From: Pseudolactococcus raffinolactis NBRC 100932
GTDB taxonomy: Bacteria > Bacillota > Bacilli > Lactobacillales > Streptococcaceae
NCBI RefSeq assembly: GCF_001591765.1
Contig: NZ_BCVN01000020.1
Location: 1 to 37,233 of the forward strand
Reading direction: 5' to 3'
Length of the DNA: 37,233 nt
A model generated the notes under the pieces. It saw only the letters and a program-made list of their open reading frames with translations, had not been told where the DNA came from and did no database searches. The translations under genes and the position numbers were made by a program. Shown in pieces: positions 21,598 to 31,782 of the stretch. The first letter of the stretch is position 1; each line of letters opens with the position of its first letter.

Positions 21598-22728
21598 TCA
21601 AAGGACTCTCGTTTTCAAAAAAGCTGAGATTTGTTTCACACCAAAGGCAAGTGCCGCTTCATTGGGCGACATTTTAGGGTGGTGCAGGGCATAAGGCGTC
21701 TCAATCCCTAACCAGAACATGACACCTGGTATTTTTGACAAGATATAACCGAAATCTTCTCCTGTCATGGCTGGCGCAATGTCAATCAAATTCACGCCAT
21801 CTCGCGCATCAAAGAAGGTCATCAATTCCTGAGCCAAGTCAGGATTATTTTCAACTGGTAGATAGCCGCCTTGCTTAAGCTCAATGTCAACTTCCAGACC
21901 AAAACTCAAGGCAACACCTTCTGCAATGGCCCTGATCCGTTTTTGGGTCAAAGCGTTCATTTCCTGCGTCAAGGTCCGAATCGTCCCATGAAGAAAGGCC
22001 GTTTCCGCAATCACATTATTCGTTGTGCCAGCATGGAGACTACCAAAAGTCACCACTGCCCCTTCAATCGGATCGACATTCCGGCTGACAATAGTCTGAA
22101 CCTGTGTGATGAAATAACTTGCTGCAACCAAGGCATCATTAGCATGGTGCGGAAAGGCAGCATGCCCACCTGTTCCCTTGAAGTTAATCTTGACTTCACA
22201 AGTCCCCGCAAATAGGGTATGGGTATTGGTCGCGATATCACCAACTTTAAGATCAGGTCTAACATGGAGGCCGTAAAATTCATCTGGCTTCCAGTCGCCA
22301 TCAAAGACGCCAGCTTCATACATGAGCATGCCACCCGCTTCATTTTCTTCAGCTGGTTGGAAAAGGAAAATCAGATTGTTTTTGGGTTCACTTGCAAGCA
22401 TAGCTTCCAAAACACCAAGTGCTAAAGTCATGTGCATGTCATGACCGCAAGCGTGCATCCGACCTTCATGGCGCGAGGCGAAAGTCAGTCCCGTATCTTC
22501 AACAATCGGTAAGCCGTCAATATCTGTCCGCCAAGCAATCGTCTTGTCAGGAGCAAAGCCATTTAACTTGACGACAATACCTGTCTGCCAAGTTTTGATG
22601 TCAACGAAGGATTTATCCGCTGTCAACTCACGAATTTGTGCCATGAGATAGGCATGTGTCTCGAACTCTTCCAAACCAATTTCAGGAATCTGATGGAGCT
22701 CCCTACGAATTTTAATCAAATCTAACAT
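21598..22728 (-). CDS. N-acetyldiaminopimelate deacetylase
   Basis: 376 residues of the M20D amidohydrolase family. It removes acetate from N-acetyl-LL-diaminopimelate in the acetylated branch of lysine/DAP synthesis, feeding cell-wall precursors. Metal-binding motifs: HACGHDMHM (about 96-104), [12 protein letters not shown] (about 125-136) and the dimerisation domain [14 protein letters not shown]. The dapH-type acetyltransferase two genes upstream supports this over a general hippurate hydrolase. I chose ATG at 22728 ([13 protein letters not shown]), matching family N-termini; an ATG at 22743 with AGGGAA upstream is possible. Confidence 0.88.
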   Translation of the reverse strand: MLDLIKIRRELHQIPEIGLEEFETHAYLMAQIRELTADKSFVDIKTWQTGIVVKLNGFAPDKTIAWRTDIDGLPIVEDTGLTFASRHEGRMHACGHDMHMTLALGVLEAMLASEPKNNLIFLFQPAEENEAGGMLMYEAGVFDGDWKPDEFYGLHVRPDLKVGDIATNTHTLFAGTCEVKINFKGTGGHAAFPHHANDALVAASYFITQVQTIVSRNVDPIEGAVVTFGSLHAGTTNNVIAETAFLHGTIRTLTQEMNALTQKRIRAIAEGVALSFGLEVDIELKQGGYLPVENNPDLAQELMTFFDARDGVNLIDIAPAMTGEDFGYILSKIPGVMFWLGIETPYALHHPKMSPNEAALAFGVKQISAFLKTRVL

Positions 22729-22770
22729 CTTTTCACCACACATTTCATATGTTCCCTAAGAACTGAGCCG

Positions 22771-22995
22771 TCATCCACATTCAGGCATTAAAAAATTCTT
22801 TTTAAAGGTTCCTTTATGTCGTAAGGTTTGGACTAACGCATAAATCAAGGCAACAAGCAAAATAGCACTTGCAATACATAGAACCCTCACCCATAGTGCT
22901 TTTCTATTGAAGATCAAACCGAGGAACAATATAACTAAGCCAATACCCCAAATGACAGCAGTGACTTGCAGATTCAGCTTACTATCCTTATCCAT
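22771..22995 (-). CDS. Small two-helix membrane protein
   Basis: 74 residues with two transmembrane segments (VTAVIWGIGLVILFLGLIF, about 11-29, and VRVLCIASAILLVALIYAL, about 36-54) and a basic tail. It lies between the DAP acetyltransferase and the deacetylase, co-transcribed with them (18 and 42 bp gaps). No family recognised and no reason in the sequence to link it to DAP synthesis. Confidence 0.65.
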   Translation of the reverse strand: MDKDSKLNLQVTAVIWGIGLVILFLGLIFNRKALWVRVLCIASAILLVALIYALVQTLRHKGTFKKNFLMPECG

Positions 22996-23013
22996 ATCCG
23001 TATCATCCTTTGA

Positions 23014-23709
23014 TTACAAAGTTCTCAGTGCATCTTCAAGTGCTGTTTTTTGCTTGGTCTTCTCATCAATTTCTTTAATTACACGTGCAGGAACACCTGC
23101 CACGACAACATTTTCAGGGACATCTTGTGTGACGATAGCACCCGCTGCAACAACAGAACCATTGCCGACTTGTACGCCTTCAATGACCACGGCGTTAGCA
23201 CCGACTAAGACGTTGTCCCCCACACGAACTGGCTCAGCACTAGCAGGCTCAATTACACCCGCAAGGACAGCACCTGCACCAATATGCGAATTCTCACCGA
23301 CAATAGCACGGCCACCTAAAATCGCACCCATGTCAATCATCGTCCCCACACCGATTTCAGCGCCAATATTAATCACAGCACCCATCATGATCACAGCATT
23401 ATCGCCGATTTCAACTTGGTCACGAATCACTGCACCTGGCTCAATACGTGCATTGATCTCACGCTTATCAAGCAAAGGCACAGCTGAGTTACGACCATCT
23501 TGCTCAACGACATAATCTTTGTTTTCAGTCAAGTTAACCAAAAGCGGCGCAATTTCTGCCCAGTCACCAAACAAGACATTGCCCAGTTGGATCACTGATT
23601 CAGGCTTAGCACCCGCTAGCGCTCCCTCAAACGTCACTTTCACCGCTGTTTTTTTCTCAGCATTCCCGATAAATTGGATAATTTCTTGTGCCGTCATTTT
23701 GTTCGTCAT
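23014..23709 (-). CDS. dapH: Tetrahydrodipicolinate N-acetyltransferase
   Basis: 231 residues. Acetylates tetrahydrodipicolinate, the first step of the acetyl branch of lysine/DAP synthesis. The N-terminal domain (about 1-85) precedes a left-handed beta-helix of hexapeptide repeats (for example [20 protein letters not shown], then [17 protein letters not shown]). The C-terminus [14 protein letters not shown] is family-typical. GGGAGAG ribosome site 4 nt before ATG. It heads a small operon with the membrane protein and the deacetylase. Confidence 0.93.
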   Translation of the reverse strand: MTNKMTAQEIIQFIGNAEKKTAVKVTFEGALAGAKPESVIQLGNVLFGDWAEIAPLLVNLTENKDYVVEQDGRNSAVPLLDKREINARIEPGAVIRDQVEIGDNAVIMMGAVINIGAEIGVGTMIDMGAILGGRAIVGENSHIGAGAVLAGVIEPASAEPVRVGDNVLVGANAVVIEGVQVGNGSVVAAGAIVTQDVPENVVVAGVPARVIKEIDEKTKQKTALEDALRTL

Positions 23710-23757
23710 ATTACTCTCCCTTTTAAGTGTGTGTAGTAGAATCTATTGCTTCTTTTC

Positions 23758-24558
23758 TTATTTCAACATATTCCATGCGACCAGAATAGCCGCAACAATT
23801 ACCAAACTGAGCAACAGCAGGGTATCGAATCTCTGCCATTTGAGGACACGGTATTTACTACGTCCCTCTCCCCCTTGATAGCCACGACTTTCCATGGCAA
23901 TGGCTAAATCATCTGCCCGTCTAAAACTTGAGACAAACAATGGAATCAAAATCGGAATAACCGATTTGACTTTTTGAACCAAGTTACCTTCACCAAAATC
24001 CATCCCCCGTGATTTTTGGGCATTCATGATCATCGTGGTATCATCCATCAGCGTCGGAATAAATCGCAAGGAAATGGATAACATGAGTCCGATTTCATGA
24101 ACAGGCACCTTAATTTTTTTCAATGGCGCTAGTCCTGTTTCAATCCCATCTGCCAAAGTCAGAGGTGGCGTCGTCAGCGTCAATAGCGTTGACATGAAGA
24201 TGATCAAGACAAACCGCATGAAGATGTAAAAGGCATTTTGCAGCGAGTAAGTCGTGATTTTCAAAAACCAGATTTGAAAGAGCACTTCGCCGCCTGTTGT
24301 AAAGAGCATTTGGAAGATGACCGTAAATAAGATCAACCCCAACATCGGGCGTAACCCTTTGAGGAAATAGGACAGTTTTATCCGACTCAAGGCAACGCCA
24401 ATAAAGGTAAAGACCGTCAGGATGCCGTAGCCAATTGCATCATTTGCCAGAAAGATGATGAAGACAAAGGCAAACATCGCGAGTAGCTTACTGCGTGGAT
24501 CCAGACGATGAATCATCGAATTGCCTGGAATGTAGCGACCAATAATCAGTTTATCCAT
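23758..24558 (-). CDS. ecfT: ECF transporter transmembrane subunit EcfT
   Basis: 266 residues, the membrane scaffold of energy-coupling-factor vitamin/metal transporters, linking the two ATPases to exchangeable S-components. Starts [20 protein letters not shown], the family opening, with about five membrane helices. The ATPase-coupling Ala-Arg-Gly helices appear as [10 protein letters not shown] and [14 protein letters not shown]. It overlaps ecfA2 by 8 bp. Confidence 0.95.
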   Translation of the reverse strand: MDKLIIGRYIPGNSMIHRLDPRSKLLAMFAFVFIIFLANDAIGYGILTVFTFIGVALSRIKLSYFLKGLRPMLGLILFTVIFQMLFTTGGEVLFQIWFLKITTYSLQNAFYIFMRFVLIIFMSTLLTLTTPPLTLADGIETGLAPLKKIKVPVHEIGLMLSISLRFIPTLMDDTTMIMNAQKSRGMDFGEGNLVQKVKSVIPILIPLFVSSFRRADDLAIAMESRGYQGGEGRSKYRVLKWQRFDTLLLLSLVIVAAILVAWNMLK

Positions 24559-25405
24559 GATTTGCCGCCTCCTTAATCATCTCAACTAGCGCCGCACGTG
24601 TAATCGGCAAGTGCTCAAAGTACTGACCGCGTTCTCGCAAGAGTAGCGCAAAACGTGTCGCCTTAGGCACACCGAGTTGATGGGCAGTCATGAAAGCAAC
24701 ATCCTGGAACAAGTCTTGAGGTTTACCCGATTTGACGATGCGACCTTTTTCCAGAACGTACATGGTATCAGCATAATCAGCCACATCATCCATGAGATGG
24801 GTTACCAAGATCGTCGTCACACCAGAGGCATGAATGGTTTCAAACAAACGCATCATATCAATCCGCGCTTTGGGATCTAGACCAGCTGTTGGCTCATCCA
24901 ATACAAGAACGCTTGGATTCATCGCTAGGATACCAGCAATCGCCACACGGCGCATCTGACCACCAGAAAGCTCAAACGGTGACCGCTCAAATAGTTCGTC
25001 GGAAATCCCGACTAGGTTCAACTTCTCACGCGCAATAGCTTGGGCATCTTCTTTAGAGACACCAAAGTTTTGCGGACCAAAAGCAACGTCTTTTAAGACT
25101 GTTTCATCAAATAACTGTGTTTCAGGAAACTGAAACACAACGCCAACTTTTTGACGAACTGGTTTGATTTCTTTCCCTTTACTCGTAGGCTTAATCACCG
25201 TCTCATCGACTGTGACAGTCCCTGAAGTCGGAAGCAACAAGGCATTTAAGTGTTGCAATAAAGTGGATTTGCCAGACCCTGTATGGCCGACAAGTGCTGT
25301 GAAACTGCCATCTGCCACATCTAAGTCAATGTCAAACAAAGCCCGACTTTCGAAAGGTGTGTTGGGCTGATAGGTGTAGGTTACTTTGTCAAAAGAGATT
25401 GCCAT
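24551..25405 (-). CDS. ecfA2: ECF transporter ATPase EcfA2
   Basis: 284 residues, cytoplasmic ABC ATPase. Walker [13 protein letters not shown] (about 39-50), Q-loop [11 protein letters not shown], signature LSGGQMRR, Walker [14 protein letters not shown], switch His in LVTHLMDD. Pairs with EcfA1 to power EcfT and S-components. It overlaps ecfA1 by 25 bp and ecfT by 8 bp, so the three are one translation-coupled operon. Confidence 0.95.
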   Translation of the reverse strand: MAISFDKVTYTYQPNTPFESRALFDIDLDVADGSFTALVGHTGSGKSTLLQHLNALLLPTSGTVTVDETVIKPTSKGKEIKPVRQKVGVVFQFPETQLFDETVLKDVAFGPQNFGVSKEDAQAIAREKLNLVGISDELFERSPFELSGGQMRRVAIAGILAMNPSVLVLDEPTAGLDPKARIDMMRLFETIHASGVTTILVTHLMDDVADYADTMYVLEKGRIVKSGKPQDLFQDVAFMTAHQLGVPKATRFALLLRERGQYFEHLPITRAALVEMIKEAANHG

Positions 25406-26217
25406 AAGAAGTCAGCCAACTCACTTTCTGTATAATATTTTTCAGGAATCTGCAGCCCATTTTGGCGCAGCTCCCTTGCGACATTGGCCGAAAAAGGTAC
25501 ATCCAGACCAATATCGACGAGGTTATGATTTAAAAACAAGACATCTGGTGTCGCAATCTGCTCAATCTTGCCATCCTTCATGACGATGATTTTATCCGAA
25601 AGACTAGCCTCATCCAAATCATGGGTGATTGAAATCACGGTCAAACCATACTGTTCCTTGATTTCACGGACGACTTGGATAATTTCAAGTCTGCCCTTTG
25701 GATCTAGCATAGATGTCGCTTCATCCAGGATAATGATATCAGGACGCAAAGCAACGATCCCTGCAATGGCAACCCGTTGTTTTTGACCCCCAGACAGACG
25801 CGCGGGTTCCTTCGTTTTGAAGTCCTGCATATTGACACGCTCTAGTGCAGCTTGCACCCGTGTCAACATCTCCTCGCATGGTACACCGTGATTTTCCATG
25901 CCAAAAGCGACATCATCCTCAACGGTTGAGCCGACAAACTGGTTATCAGGATTTTGAAAGACCATGCCGACCTTTTGGCGCAAGTCCCAAACATTTTCTT
26001 CCGTTAAGGTTTGCCCATCGATGATAATCTCACCTGAGGCTGCTGCCATCAGACCATCAATCAATCGCGCTGTTGTTGATTTACCAGAACCATTGCGCCC
26101 GATAATCGACACCCACTCCCCACGATCAACGTCAAAAGACACGTCATTTACAGCGTAAACATCGCTTGATTCCTCGTATTGATAAGTTAAATTTTTTATT
26201 TCCAGAATTTTCTGCAT
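25381..26217 (-). CDS. ecfA1: ECF transporter ATPase EcfA1
   Basis: 278 residues, ABC ATPase. Walker [14 protein letters not shown]-loop [12 protein letters not shown], signature LSGGQKQR, Walker [14 protein letters not shown], switch His in ISITHDLDE. It is the first gene of the ecf operon. There is no Shine-Dalgarno. A minus-strand TATAAT sits directly before the ATG at 26223, so transcription would start near the second ATG (26217), pointing to a leaderless mRNA beginning [10 protein letters not shown]. The longer start (26223) cannot be excluded. Confidence 0.92.
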   Translation of the reverse strand: MQKILEIKNLTYQYEESSDVYAVNDVSFDVDRGEWVSIIGRNGSGKSTTARLIDGLMAAASGEIIIDGQTLTEENVWDLRQKVGMVFQNPDNQFVGSTVEDDVAFGMENHGVPCEEMLTRVQAALERVNMQDFKTKEPARLSGGQKQRVAIAGIVALRPDIIILDEATSMLDPKGRLEIIQVVREIKEQYGLTVISITHDLDEASLSDKIIVMKDGKIEQIATPDVLFLNHNLVDIGLDVPFSANVARELRQNGLQIPEKYYTESELADFLWQSLLTK

Positions 26218-26223
26218 GACCAT

Positions 26224-26256
26224 ATTATACCAAAAAAAGCCGAACTTGTCGGCTTT
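26224..26256 (-). terminator. nrdD terminator overlapping the ecf promoter
   Basis: On the minus strand AAAGCCGA-ACAAG-type loop-TCGGCTTT plus seven U ends the nrdD transcript (stem 26236-26256, T run 26238-26232). Immediately after comes TATAAT (26229-26224), the likely -10 for ecfA1, with CCGACA in the hairpin as a 17-bp-spaced -35. Terminator and promoter share sequence. Confidence 0.65.
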
Positions 26257-26339
26257 TGTTCATTTTGATTTGACTGATGGACGAGATTAAAAAGTCGGAA
26301 AACCGATGTAATGACCCATCTTTTTAATTCCTCAAATTT

Positions 26340-28595
26340 TTATTGATGAAAGAAAGGAGATTTGGCTGCATCAATTGCAACACTTTCCAAATCATCACCG
26401 TTTGACAAGTGGCCGACTGAGCCATTCATGTGTTTGACACGTGATGAAATTTCTTTGTGGCGCCCTTTGACCATTGGACGTGCTTGTGGGTTACCGAGGT
26501 AACCACAGGTACGTTTTACGACGTCAACCGTTTTAGGATCGCTATTGCCACAGTTCGGGCATTGGAAGCCACGTTCAGTTGGCGTGAAGTCCCCTTCAAA
26601 GTTACATTCGTAACAGTGGTCAATCGGTGTATTAGTCCCTAGGTAACCCACGCGATCATAGGCATAATCCCAAACCGCTTCCAAAGCTTTAGGGTTTTGT
26701 TGGAGGACTGGGTACTCACAGTAGTGAATAAAACCACCGCTAGCAAAGACTGGATAGTCTTTTTCAAAGTCTAATTTTTCAAATGGTGTTGGATTTTTAC
26801 GGACATCATAGTGGAATGAGTTGGTGTAATATTCTTTATCTGTGATATCTTGGATCTCACCAAATTTTTCTGTATCTAGTCGACAGAAACGGTCTGTCAA
26901 GCTTTCAGATGGCGTTGAATAGATTGAGAAATGATAATCATATTCGTCAGACCACTCGCCCGCCGCTTTTTTCATTTCACGCAAAATATCGAGCGTGAAG
27001 GTCTTAGCTTCAGGGTTAGATTCCCATTCGCCACCATAAAAAACGGTTGCGACTTCATAAAGACCGATATAGCCTGCTGAAATCGTCGCACGACGATGTT
27101 TGAACAGCTCATTGACAGAGTCTGTTCTGCTCAGACGTTTCCCAAAAGCACCGTTTTCATAAAGGATTGGCGCATTGGCAGGTGTTGCTTCTTTGACCCG
27201 TTCAACTCGGTAAACCAAAGCATCTTTCATGACCGCCATCCGCTCAAAGAAGATTTGCCAGAATTTGTCTTTATCCCCTTTAGACTCAAGCGCGATACGT
27301 GGCAAGTTAAGCGTGACAACTCCCAAGTTCATACGGCCGTCGACAACGTCTTGACCATTTTCATCTTGCCAACCTTGCAAGAAACTACGGCAACCCATTG
27401 GTGCTTTGAAAGAGCCTGTTAATTCAACGATTTTATCATAGCTGACGATATCTGGATACATGCGTTTTGTCGCACATTCCGCGGCAAGTTCTTTGATATC
27501 GTAGTTTGGTTCCCCAGCGTTTAAGTTCAAGCCGTGTTTAATGGTGAAAACGAGTTTAGGGAAGATGGCTGTCCGCCCTTCTTTACCCAGACCTTTAATG
27601 CGGTTTTGCAGAATGGCTTTTTGAATTTCGCGCGCATACCAATCCTCACCTAGACCGAAACCAAACGTTGTAAATGGCGTTTGACCATTGGACGTGAACA
27701 AGGTATTGATCTCGTACTCCAGACTTTGCATAGCGTCATAGATGTCTTTGGCCGTTTTAGCGCGAGCATAGGCTTCGCGTTTTTCAGCTGCTACCCACTC
27801 TTCGGCGTCCTTCATGTGTTTGGCGTAGTTGAGCTCAGCGTAAGGCGCAAGCACTTCGTCGATGCGGTTGACAGATGTGCCACCATATTGACTTGAGGCA
27901 ACATTGGCAATGATTTGTGAGATTTGTGCAGCAGCCGTTTGGATCGATTTCGGGCTGTCGATGACGGCATTCCCAAGTTTGAACCCGTCACGCAACATGC
28001 CTTTGACATCAACCAAACAACAGTTGGTCATTGGGGCATAAGGTTGATAATCCAAATCATGAAAATGGATGTCACCTTTTTGATGGGCATTGGCGACGTG
28101 CGCCGGTAGCATTTTCAAACCAATCGATTTACCAACGATACCAGCCGTCAAGTCACGTTGCGTATTGAAGACATCACTGTCTTTGTTAGCATTTTCATTG
28201 ACAACAGTTTGCTCTTTGTTAATCAGTTTGTCAATGGTGAAATTGATATCTGTCGCTTGCGAGCGCTCAAAATCACGTTTCGTCCGATAATTAATATAGA
28301 CTTCTGCTAATTTGTATTCGTTGGCATCCAACAAAACGTGCTCGACGATATTTTGAATTTCATAAATTTTGATATTGTTATCAAAACGGTCAAAAATTGT
28401 TGCAACGATTTTATCCGTCAAGTGTTCCAATTTCACTTCTTGAACCGGTGACATAGGAAAAACTTCATCAGAGGCTTTTCTCAAGGCATCATAAATTTTT
28501 TCCGGTTCAAAATTTAAATGGCGACCATCGCGCTTGACAACTTCCATTGTGTTGTCGACTACCTCTGTTTTTTCCCATATCATCATAACGTACAT
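26340..28595 (-). CDS. nrdD: Anaerobic ribonucleoside-triphosphate reductase
   Basis: About 750 residues. It reduces ribonucleotides to deoxyribonucleotides without oxygen, using a glycyl radical. An ATP-cone lies at the N-terminus (VVKRDGRHLNFEPEKIYDAL). The zinc site is CYECNFEGDFTP then CPNCG, and the glycyl-radical loop is RTCGYLG with KGRHKEISSRVKHMNG. The exact start is uncertain: 28595 and the ATGs within the next 16 codons are all possible. NrdD needs the radical-SAM activase NrdG, often the next gene; here a terminator and ecfA1 follow instead. Two NrdR-like boxes upstream indicate repression when dNTPs are plentiful. Confidence 0.94.
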   Translation of the reverse strand: MYVMMIWEKTEVVDNTMEVVKRDGRHLNFEPEKIYDALRKASDEVFPMSPVQEVKLEHLTDKIVATIFDRFDNNIKIYEIQNIVEHVLLDANEYKLAEVYINYRTKRDFERSQATDINFTIDKLINKEQTVVNENANKDSDVFNTQRDLTAGIVGKSIGLKMLPAHVANAHQKGDIHFHDLDYQPYAPMTNCCLVDVKGMLRDGFKLGNAVIDSPKSIQTAAAQISQIIANVASSQYGGTSVNRIDEVLAPYAELNYAKHMKDAEEWVAAEKREAYARAKTAKDIYDAMQSLEYEINTLFTSNGQTPFTTFGFGLGEDWYAREIQKAILQNRIKGLGKEGRTAIFPKLVFTIKHGLNLNAGEPNYDIKELAAECATKRMYPDIVSYDKIVELTGSFKAPMGCRSFLQGWQDENGQDVVDGRMNLGVVTLNLPRIALESKGDKDKFWQIFFERMAVMKDALVYRVERVKEATPANAPILYENGAFGKRLSRTDSVNELFKHRRATISAGYIGLYEVATVFYGGEWESNPEAKTFTLDILREMKKAAGEWSDEYDYHFSIYSTPSESLTDRFCRLDTEKFGEIQDITDKEYYTNSFHYDVRKNPTPFEKLDFEKDYPVFASGGFIHYCEYPVLQQNPKALEAVWDYAYDRVGYLGTNTPIDHCYECNFEGDFTPTERGFQCPNCGNSDPKTVDVVKRTCGYLGNPQARPMVKGRHKEISSRVKHMNGSVGHLSNGDDLESVAIDAAKSPFFHQ

Positions 28596-28622
28596 CTCAT
28601 TTCTAAAAGTGATTTTAAATAT

Positions 28623-28651
28623 ATTCTACCACTCAAGATGTAGTTTGTAAA
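28623..28651 (-). promoter_or_regulatory. nrdD promoter
   Basis: Minus-strand TTTACA (28651-28646), 17 bp, TAGAAT (28628-28623), about 28 bp before the start region and directly downstream of the NrdR boxes. Confidence 0.65.
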
Positions 28652-28660
28652 TAGAAAAAA

Positions 28661-28718
28661 GCACAATATATTGTGTTAATTTTCGTAAAAAAAGAGTTTC
28701 AAACACTATATATAGTTT
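28661..28718. promoter_or_regulatory. Two NrdR boxes upstream of nrdD
   Basis: GCACAATATATTGTGT (28661-28676) and ACACTATATATAGTTT (28703-28718) match the palindromic NrdR consensus. They are 42 bp apart start to start, four helical turns, allowing cooperative binding of the ATP/dATP-sensing repressor. Confidence 0.8.
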
Positions 28719-28741
28719 TTAGACAATTTTCTTTTGTACGT

Positions 28742-28764
28742 AAAAACCCGCTGTTGAGCGGGTT
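28742..28764 (-). terminator. clpB terminator
   Basis: AACCCGC-TCAACA-GCGGGTT followed by TTTT on the minus strand, 12 bp after the clpB stop. Confidence 0.85.
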
Positions 28765-28775
28765 TGCGAGTCGTT

Positions 28776-31370
28776 TTACTTGACATCTAAAACTAAATTA
28801 TCATCTTTCAGTCCAACCAAAACCACAGCATTTGGTAAAATATTACCAGATACAAGTTCCTTAGCAAGTGGTGTTTCAAGATACTTGGTCATAAACCGTT
28901 TAATCGGCCGTGCCCCATACTCGGGTTCATACGCATTTTTGGCGATCCAATCAAGGGCATCTGTCGTCAACTCTAGGCGAATGTCTTGATGCGCCAAACG
29001 TTCAGAGAGCTGCGCCACGATCTTGTCGATGATTTGTTTCACGACACTTAAGGTCAATGGCGTGAAGACGACGGTATCATCGATCCGGTTGAGGAACTCA
29101 GGTTTGAAATGCAGTTTGAGCTCATCCAGAACGGCTTCCTTGGTCGTATTGTCAAGCGTGCCATCCTCAGCAATCCCATCCAAGAGCGTCCGTGAGCCAA
29201 TGTTGGATGTCATAATCAAGACGGTGTTCTTGAAATCAACGACAACACCCTTAGAATCTGTCAAACGGCCATCGTCAAGGACTTGGAGCAGGATGTTAAA
29301 GACATCAGGATGGGCTTTTTCGATCTCATCAAGCAGAACGATCGTGTAAGGATTCCGACGGACAGCTTCGGTCAACTGACCGCCTTCGTCATAGCCGACA
29401 TAACCTGGAGGGGCACCGACCAAACGTGAGACACTGTGTTTTTCCATGTACTCACTCATATCGATCCGCACCATATGACTCTCAGAGTCAAACAAATCTT
29501 CAGCTAGGCTCTTAGCCAATTCTGTCTTACCAACACCAGTTGGTCCGAGAAAGAGAAAACTTCCTAGCGGTTTGTTTGGATCTTGTAGGCCGGCACGACT
29601 GCGGATAATGGCATCAGAAACCGCATTAACCGCCTCATCTTGCCCTACCACACGTTGGTGTAAAGTATCTGCTAGATGCAAGAGTTTTTCTTTTTCGCCT
29701 TCGACCAGTTTGGTCACAGGAATCCCAGTCAAACGACCGATCACTTCAGCAATTTCATTGTCTGTCACGGATTCTTGGACTAAGTGATTGCTAGCGTCTG
29801 CTTCTTGCGCGTTTTCTAAATCAGCCACTTCTTTTTCTAGTTTTGGAATCGTACCATGGCGAAGAACAGCTGCCTGCTCCAGATTATAGTCATTTTCAGC
29901 ATTTTCCAGATCAAAGCGGGCTTGCTCTAGCTCAGCACGTTTGGTGTGAATGGCTTCCACCGCTTCTTTTTCTGTTTCCCAACGCATCTTCAAAGCATTG
30001 GCAGTTTCACGTGTATTGGCAAGTTCTTCTTGTAGGATCGCCAAACGTTTTTTAGAGCCATCGTCCGTTTCCTTCTTCAAGGCTTCTTCTTCGATTTCAA
30101 GCTGCATAAGTTTACGCGTGATTTGATCTAGCTCAGTTGGCGAAGAATTCATCTCAACCCGAATCGTTGCACTCGCTTCATCGACCAGGTCAATGGCTTT
30201 GTCTGGCAAGAAACGATCGGTGATATAGCGATTTGACAAGGTTGCCGCAGCAATCAAGGCATTATCGTGAATCTTCACACCATGGTGCACTTCAAAGCGA
30301 TCTTTCAGACCACGCAGGATAGAAATTGTGTCCTCAACTGTCGGTTCTTGCACCAACACTTTTTGGAAACGACGTTCCAAAGCCTTGTCTTTCTCGAAGT
30401 TTTGACGGTATTCATCCAAAGTCGTCGCACCAATCAAGTGCAACTCACCACGCGCCAACATCGGTTTCAACAGATTGCCCGCATCCATCGAACCTTCCGT
30501 TTTACCCGCGCCGACAATCGTGTGAATCTCATCGATAAAGAGGATAATCCGACCATCAGACTTCTTAATCTCATTTAAAACAGCCTTGAGCCGCTCCTCA
30601 AACTCACCTCGGAATTTAGCACCCGCAATCAGCGCGCCCATATCCAAGCTAAAGATCGTCTTATCTTTCAGATTTGTCGGCACATCCTTCTTCACGATCC
30701 GTTGCGCCAAACCCTCGACAATGGCTGTCTTACCAACACCAGGTTCCCCGATCAGCACTGGGTTATTTTTCGTCTTGCGCGACAAAATCCGCACGACATC
30801 TCGCACCTCCTCATCACGCCCAATCACGGGATCCATCTTACCCGCGCGAACCTTCTCAACCAGATCCTCGCCGTATTTCTTCAACGCTTCATATTGTTCT
30901 TCTTGATTTTGACTCGTCACCGAACTTCCTCCTCTCATACTCTCGATTTTTTCCTTAACCATTTTCTCCGTGATGCCATGATTTTTTAGATACTGGGTCA
31001 ATGGATTATGGCTTTGAGAAAAGAGTGCTAACAGCACCGTCTCAGTAGATAAAAACTCATCTTTTAAAGCTTCAGCTAGCTTTTCAGCCTGGCTGAATAA
31101 GTTAAAGAGATTTTGACTCAAATTCTGACCATAAGCGACATTGCTACCAGTCACGACAGAAATTTTATCTAGTTCCTGATCAATTTCAGCCTCAAAACCT
31201 GCTAAATCTAGTCCTAAGTCTTGATAAAAATCATGCGCAAACTGCCCAGGCTGAATCATAAATTTCCAGAGATGTGCGATTTCTATATTTTGATGTTGTC
31301 TGACTTGGGCAATTTTTTGCGCCTCAGCCAAAGCTTGTTGTAAAGTTGTTGTCATTTTTTCAATATTCAT
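28776..31370 (-). CDS. clpB: ClpB disaggregase chaperone
   Basis: 864 residues, a normal ClpB length. N-terminal Clp_N repeats (about 1-145), AAA+ domain 1 with Walker [13 protein letters not shown] (about 208-219), the coiled-coil middle domain (about 400-525, for example [15 protein letters not shown]), AAA+ domain 2 with [12 protein letters not shown], and a D2-small domain. It rescues aggregated proteins with DnaK. The promoter overlaps a CtsR-like box. ATG at 31370 lacks a Shine-Dalgarno and lies 1 nt after the stop of a 13-codon leader frame, so re-initiation may be used. Confidence 0.96.
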   Translation of the reverse strand: MNIEKMTTTLQQALAEAQKIAQVRQHQNIEIAHLWKFMIQPGQFAHDFYQDLGLDLAGFEAEIDQELDKISVVTGSNVAYGQNLSQNLFNLFSQAEKLAEALKDEFLSTETVLLALFSQSHNPLTQYLKNHGITEKMVKEKIESMRGGSSVTSQNQEEQYEALKKYGEDLVEKVRAGKMDPVIGRDEEVRDVVRILSRKTKNNPVLIGEPGVGKTAIVEGLAQRIVKKDVPTNLKDKTIFSLDMGALIAGAKFRGEFEERLKAVLNEIKKSDGRIILFIDEIHTIVGAGKTEGSMDAGNLLKPMLARGELHLIGATTLDEYRQNFEKDKALERRFQKVLVQEPTVEDTISILRGLKDRFEVHHGVKIHDNALIAAATLSNRYITDRFLPDKAIDLVDEASATIRVEMNSSPTELDQITRKLMQLEIEEEALKKETDDGSKKRLAILQEELANTRETANALKMRWETEKEAVEAIHTKRAELEQARFDLENAENDYNLEQAAVLRHGTIPKLEKEVADLENAQEADASNHLVQESVTDNEIAEVIGRLTGIPVTKLVEGEKEKLLHLADTLHQRVVGQDEAVNAVSDAIIRSRAGLQDPNKPLGSFLFLGPTGVGKTELAKSLAEDLFDSESHMVRIDMSEYMEKHSVSRLVGAPPGYVGYDEGGQLTEAVRRNPYTIVLLDEIEKAHPDVFNILLQVLDDGRLTDSKGVVVDFKNTVLIMTSNIGSRTLLDGIAEDGTLDNTTKEAVLDELKLHFKPEFLNRIDDTVVFTPLTLSVVKQIIDKIVAQLSERLAHQDIRLELTTDALDWIAKNAYEPEYGARPIKRFMTKYLETPLAKELVSGNILPNAVVLVGLKDDNLVLDVK

Positions 31371-31371
31371 A

Positions 31372-31413
31372 TCAGATGTTGAGGCGACTACCTAACAGCT
31401 TAGAAAAAATCAT
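31372..31413 (-). other. Possible 13-codon leader ORF coupled to clpB
   Basis: Encodes [13 protein letters not shown] and stops 1 nt before the clpB start. Further upstream, a consensus AAAGGAGG (near 31449-31456) is followed by a 5-codon frame and a complementary CTCCT. The hairpin CTTAGAAAA.../...TTTTCTAAG (about 31399-31425) covers the start of this frame. The leader may control clpB translation; unproven. Confidence 0.3.
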
Positions 31414-31499
31414 TTATTTTCTAAGTCACTAGGAGCCGTAACTCATTTCCTCCTTTATTTTCAGAAGTATATTCCAGAGATATCCTATCTCTAAATCTT

Positions 31500-31529
31500 A
31501 TTATACCGCTTTGATCAATAAAGGTCAAA
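31500..31529 (-). promoter_or_regulatory. clpB promoter with CtsR-like operator
   Basis: Minus-strand TTGACC (31528-31523), 17 bp, TATAAT (31505-31500). On the plus strand GATCAAT-AAA-GGTCAAA (31513-31529) is a CtsR-type heptamer direct repeat with 3-bp spacing (one perfect, one degenerate half), overlapping the -35. CtsR represses clp genes until heat shock (family knowledge). Confidence 0.75.
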
Positions 31530-31747
31530 CTTTTTATCTAGGGAAATTGACCTTTGTTAGATATCAAAAATAGGTTAGGACAAAAGACCTCTAATAAATA
31601 GGCGATGACCGAATTTTGATGTTGATTGGAATTACCTCTAGCCTGTTCCTATGTACCTTTTCGACCAAATTGTAAAGAAGCATACTAATCATAGGAAATA
31701 ATACCAAATCGGTAAAAAGCAGCGTTTTATTATCATTTGAGTATTTG
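31530..31747. other. Non-coding stretch upstream of clpB
   Basis: No gene supported. It contains a second degenerate TTGACCTTTGTT (about 31547-31558) and separated inverted 8-mers TTCCTATG/CATAGGAA. Nothing else stands out. Confidence 0.4.
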
Positions 31748-31778
31748 AAAAGGCTGGAACATTTTGTCCCAGCCTTTT
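31748..31778. terminator. Terminator of the sigma/anti-sigma operon
   Basis: AAAAGGCTGG...CCAGCCTTTT, a 10-bp perfect stem, bidirectional, 5 bp after the anti-sigma stop. Confidence 0.85.
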
Positions 31779-31782
31779 GTGA

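Noticed and set aside
22907-23515. 202-codon plus-strand frame opposite dapH
   Set aside because: Repetitive Ser/Thr/Pro/Ala content is the complement of hexapeptide repeats; no start signals.
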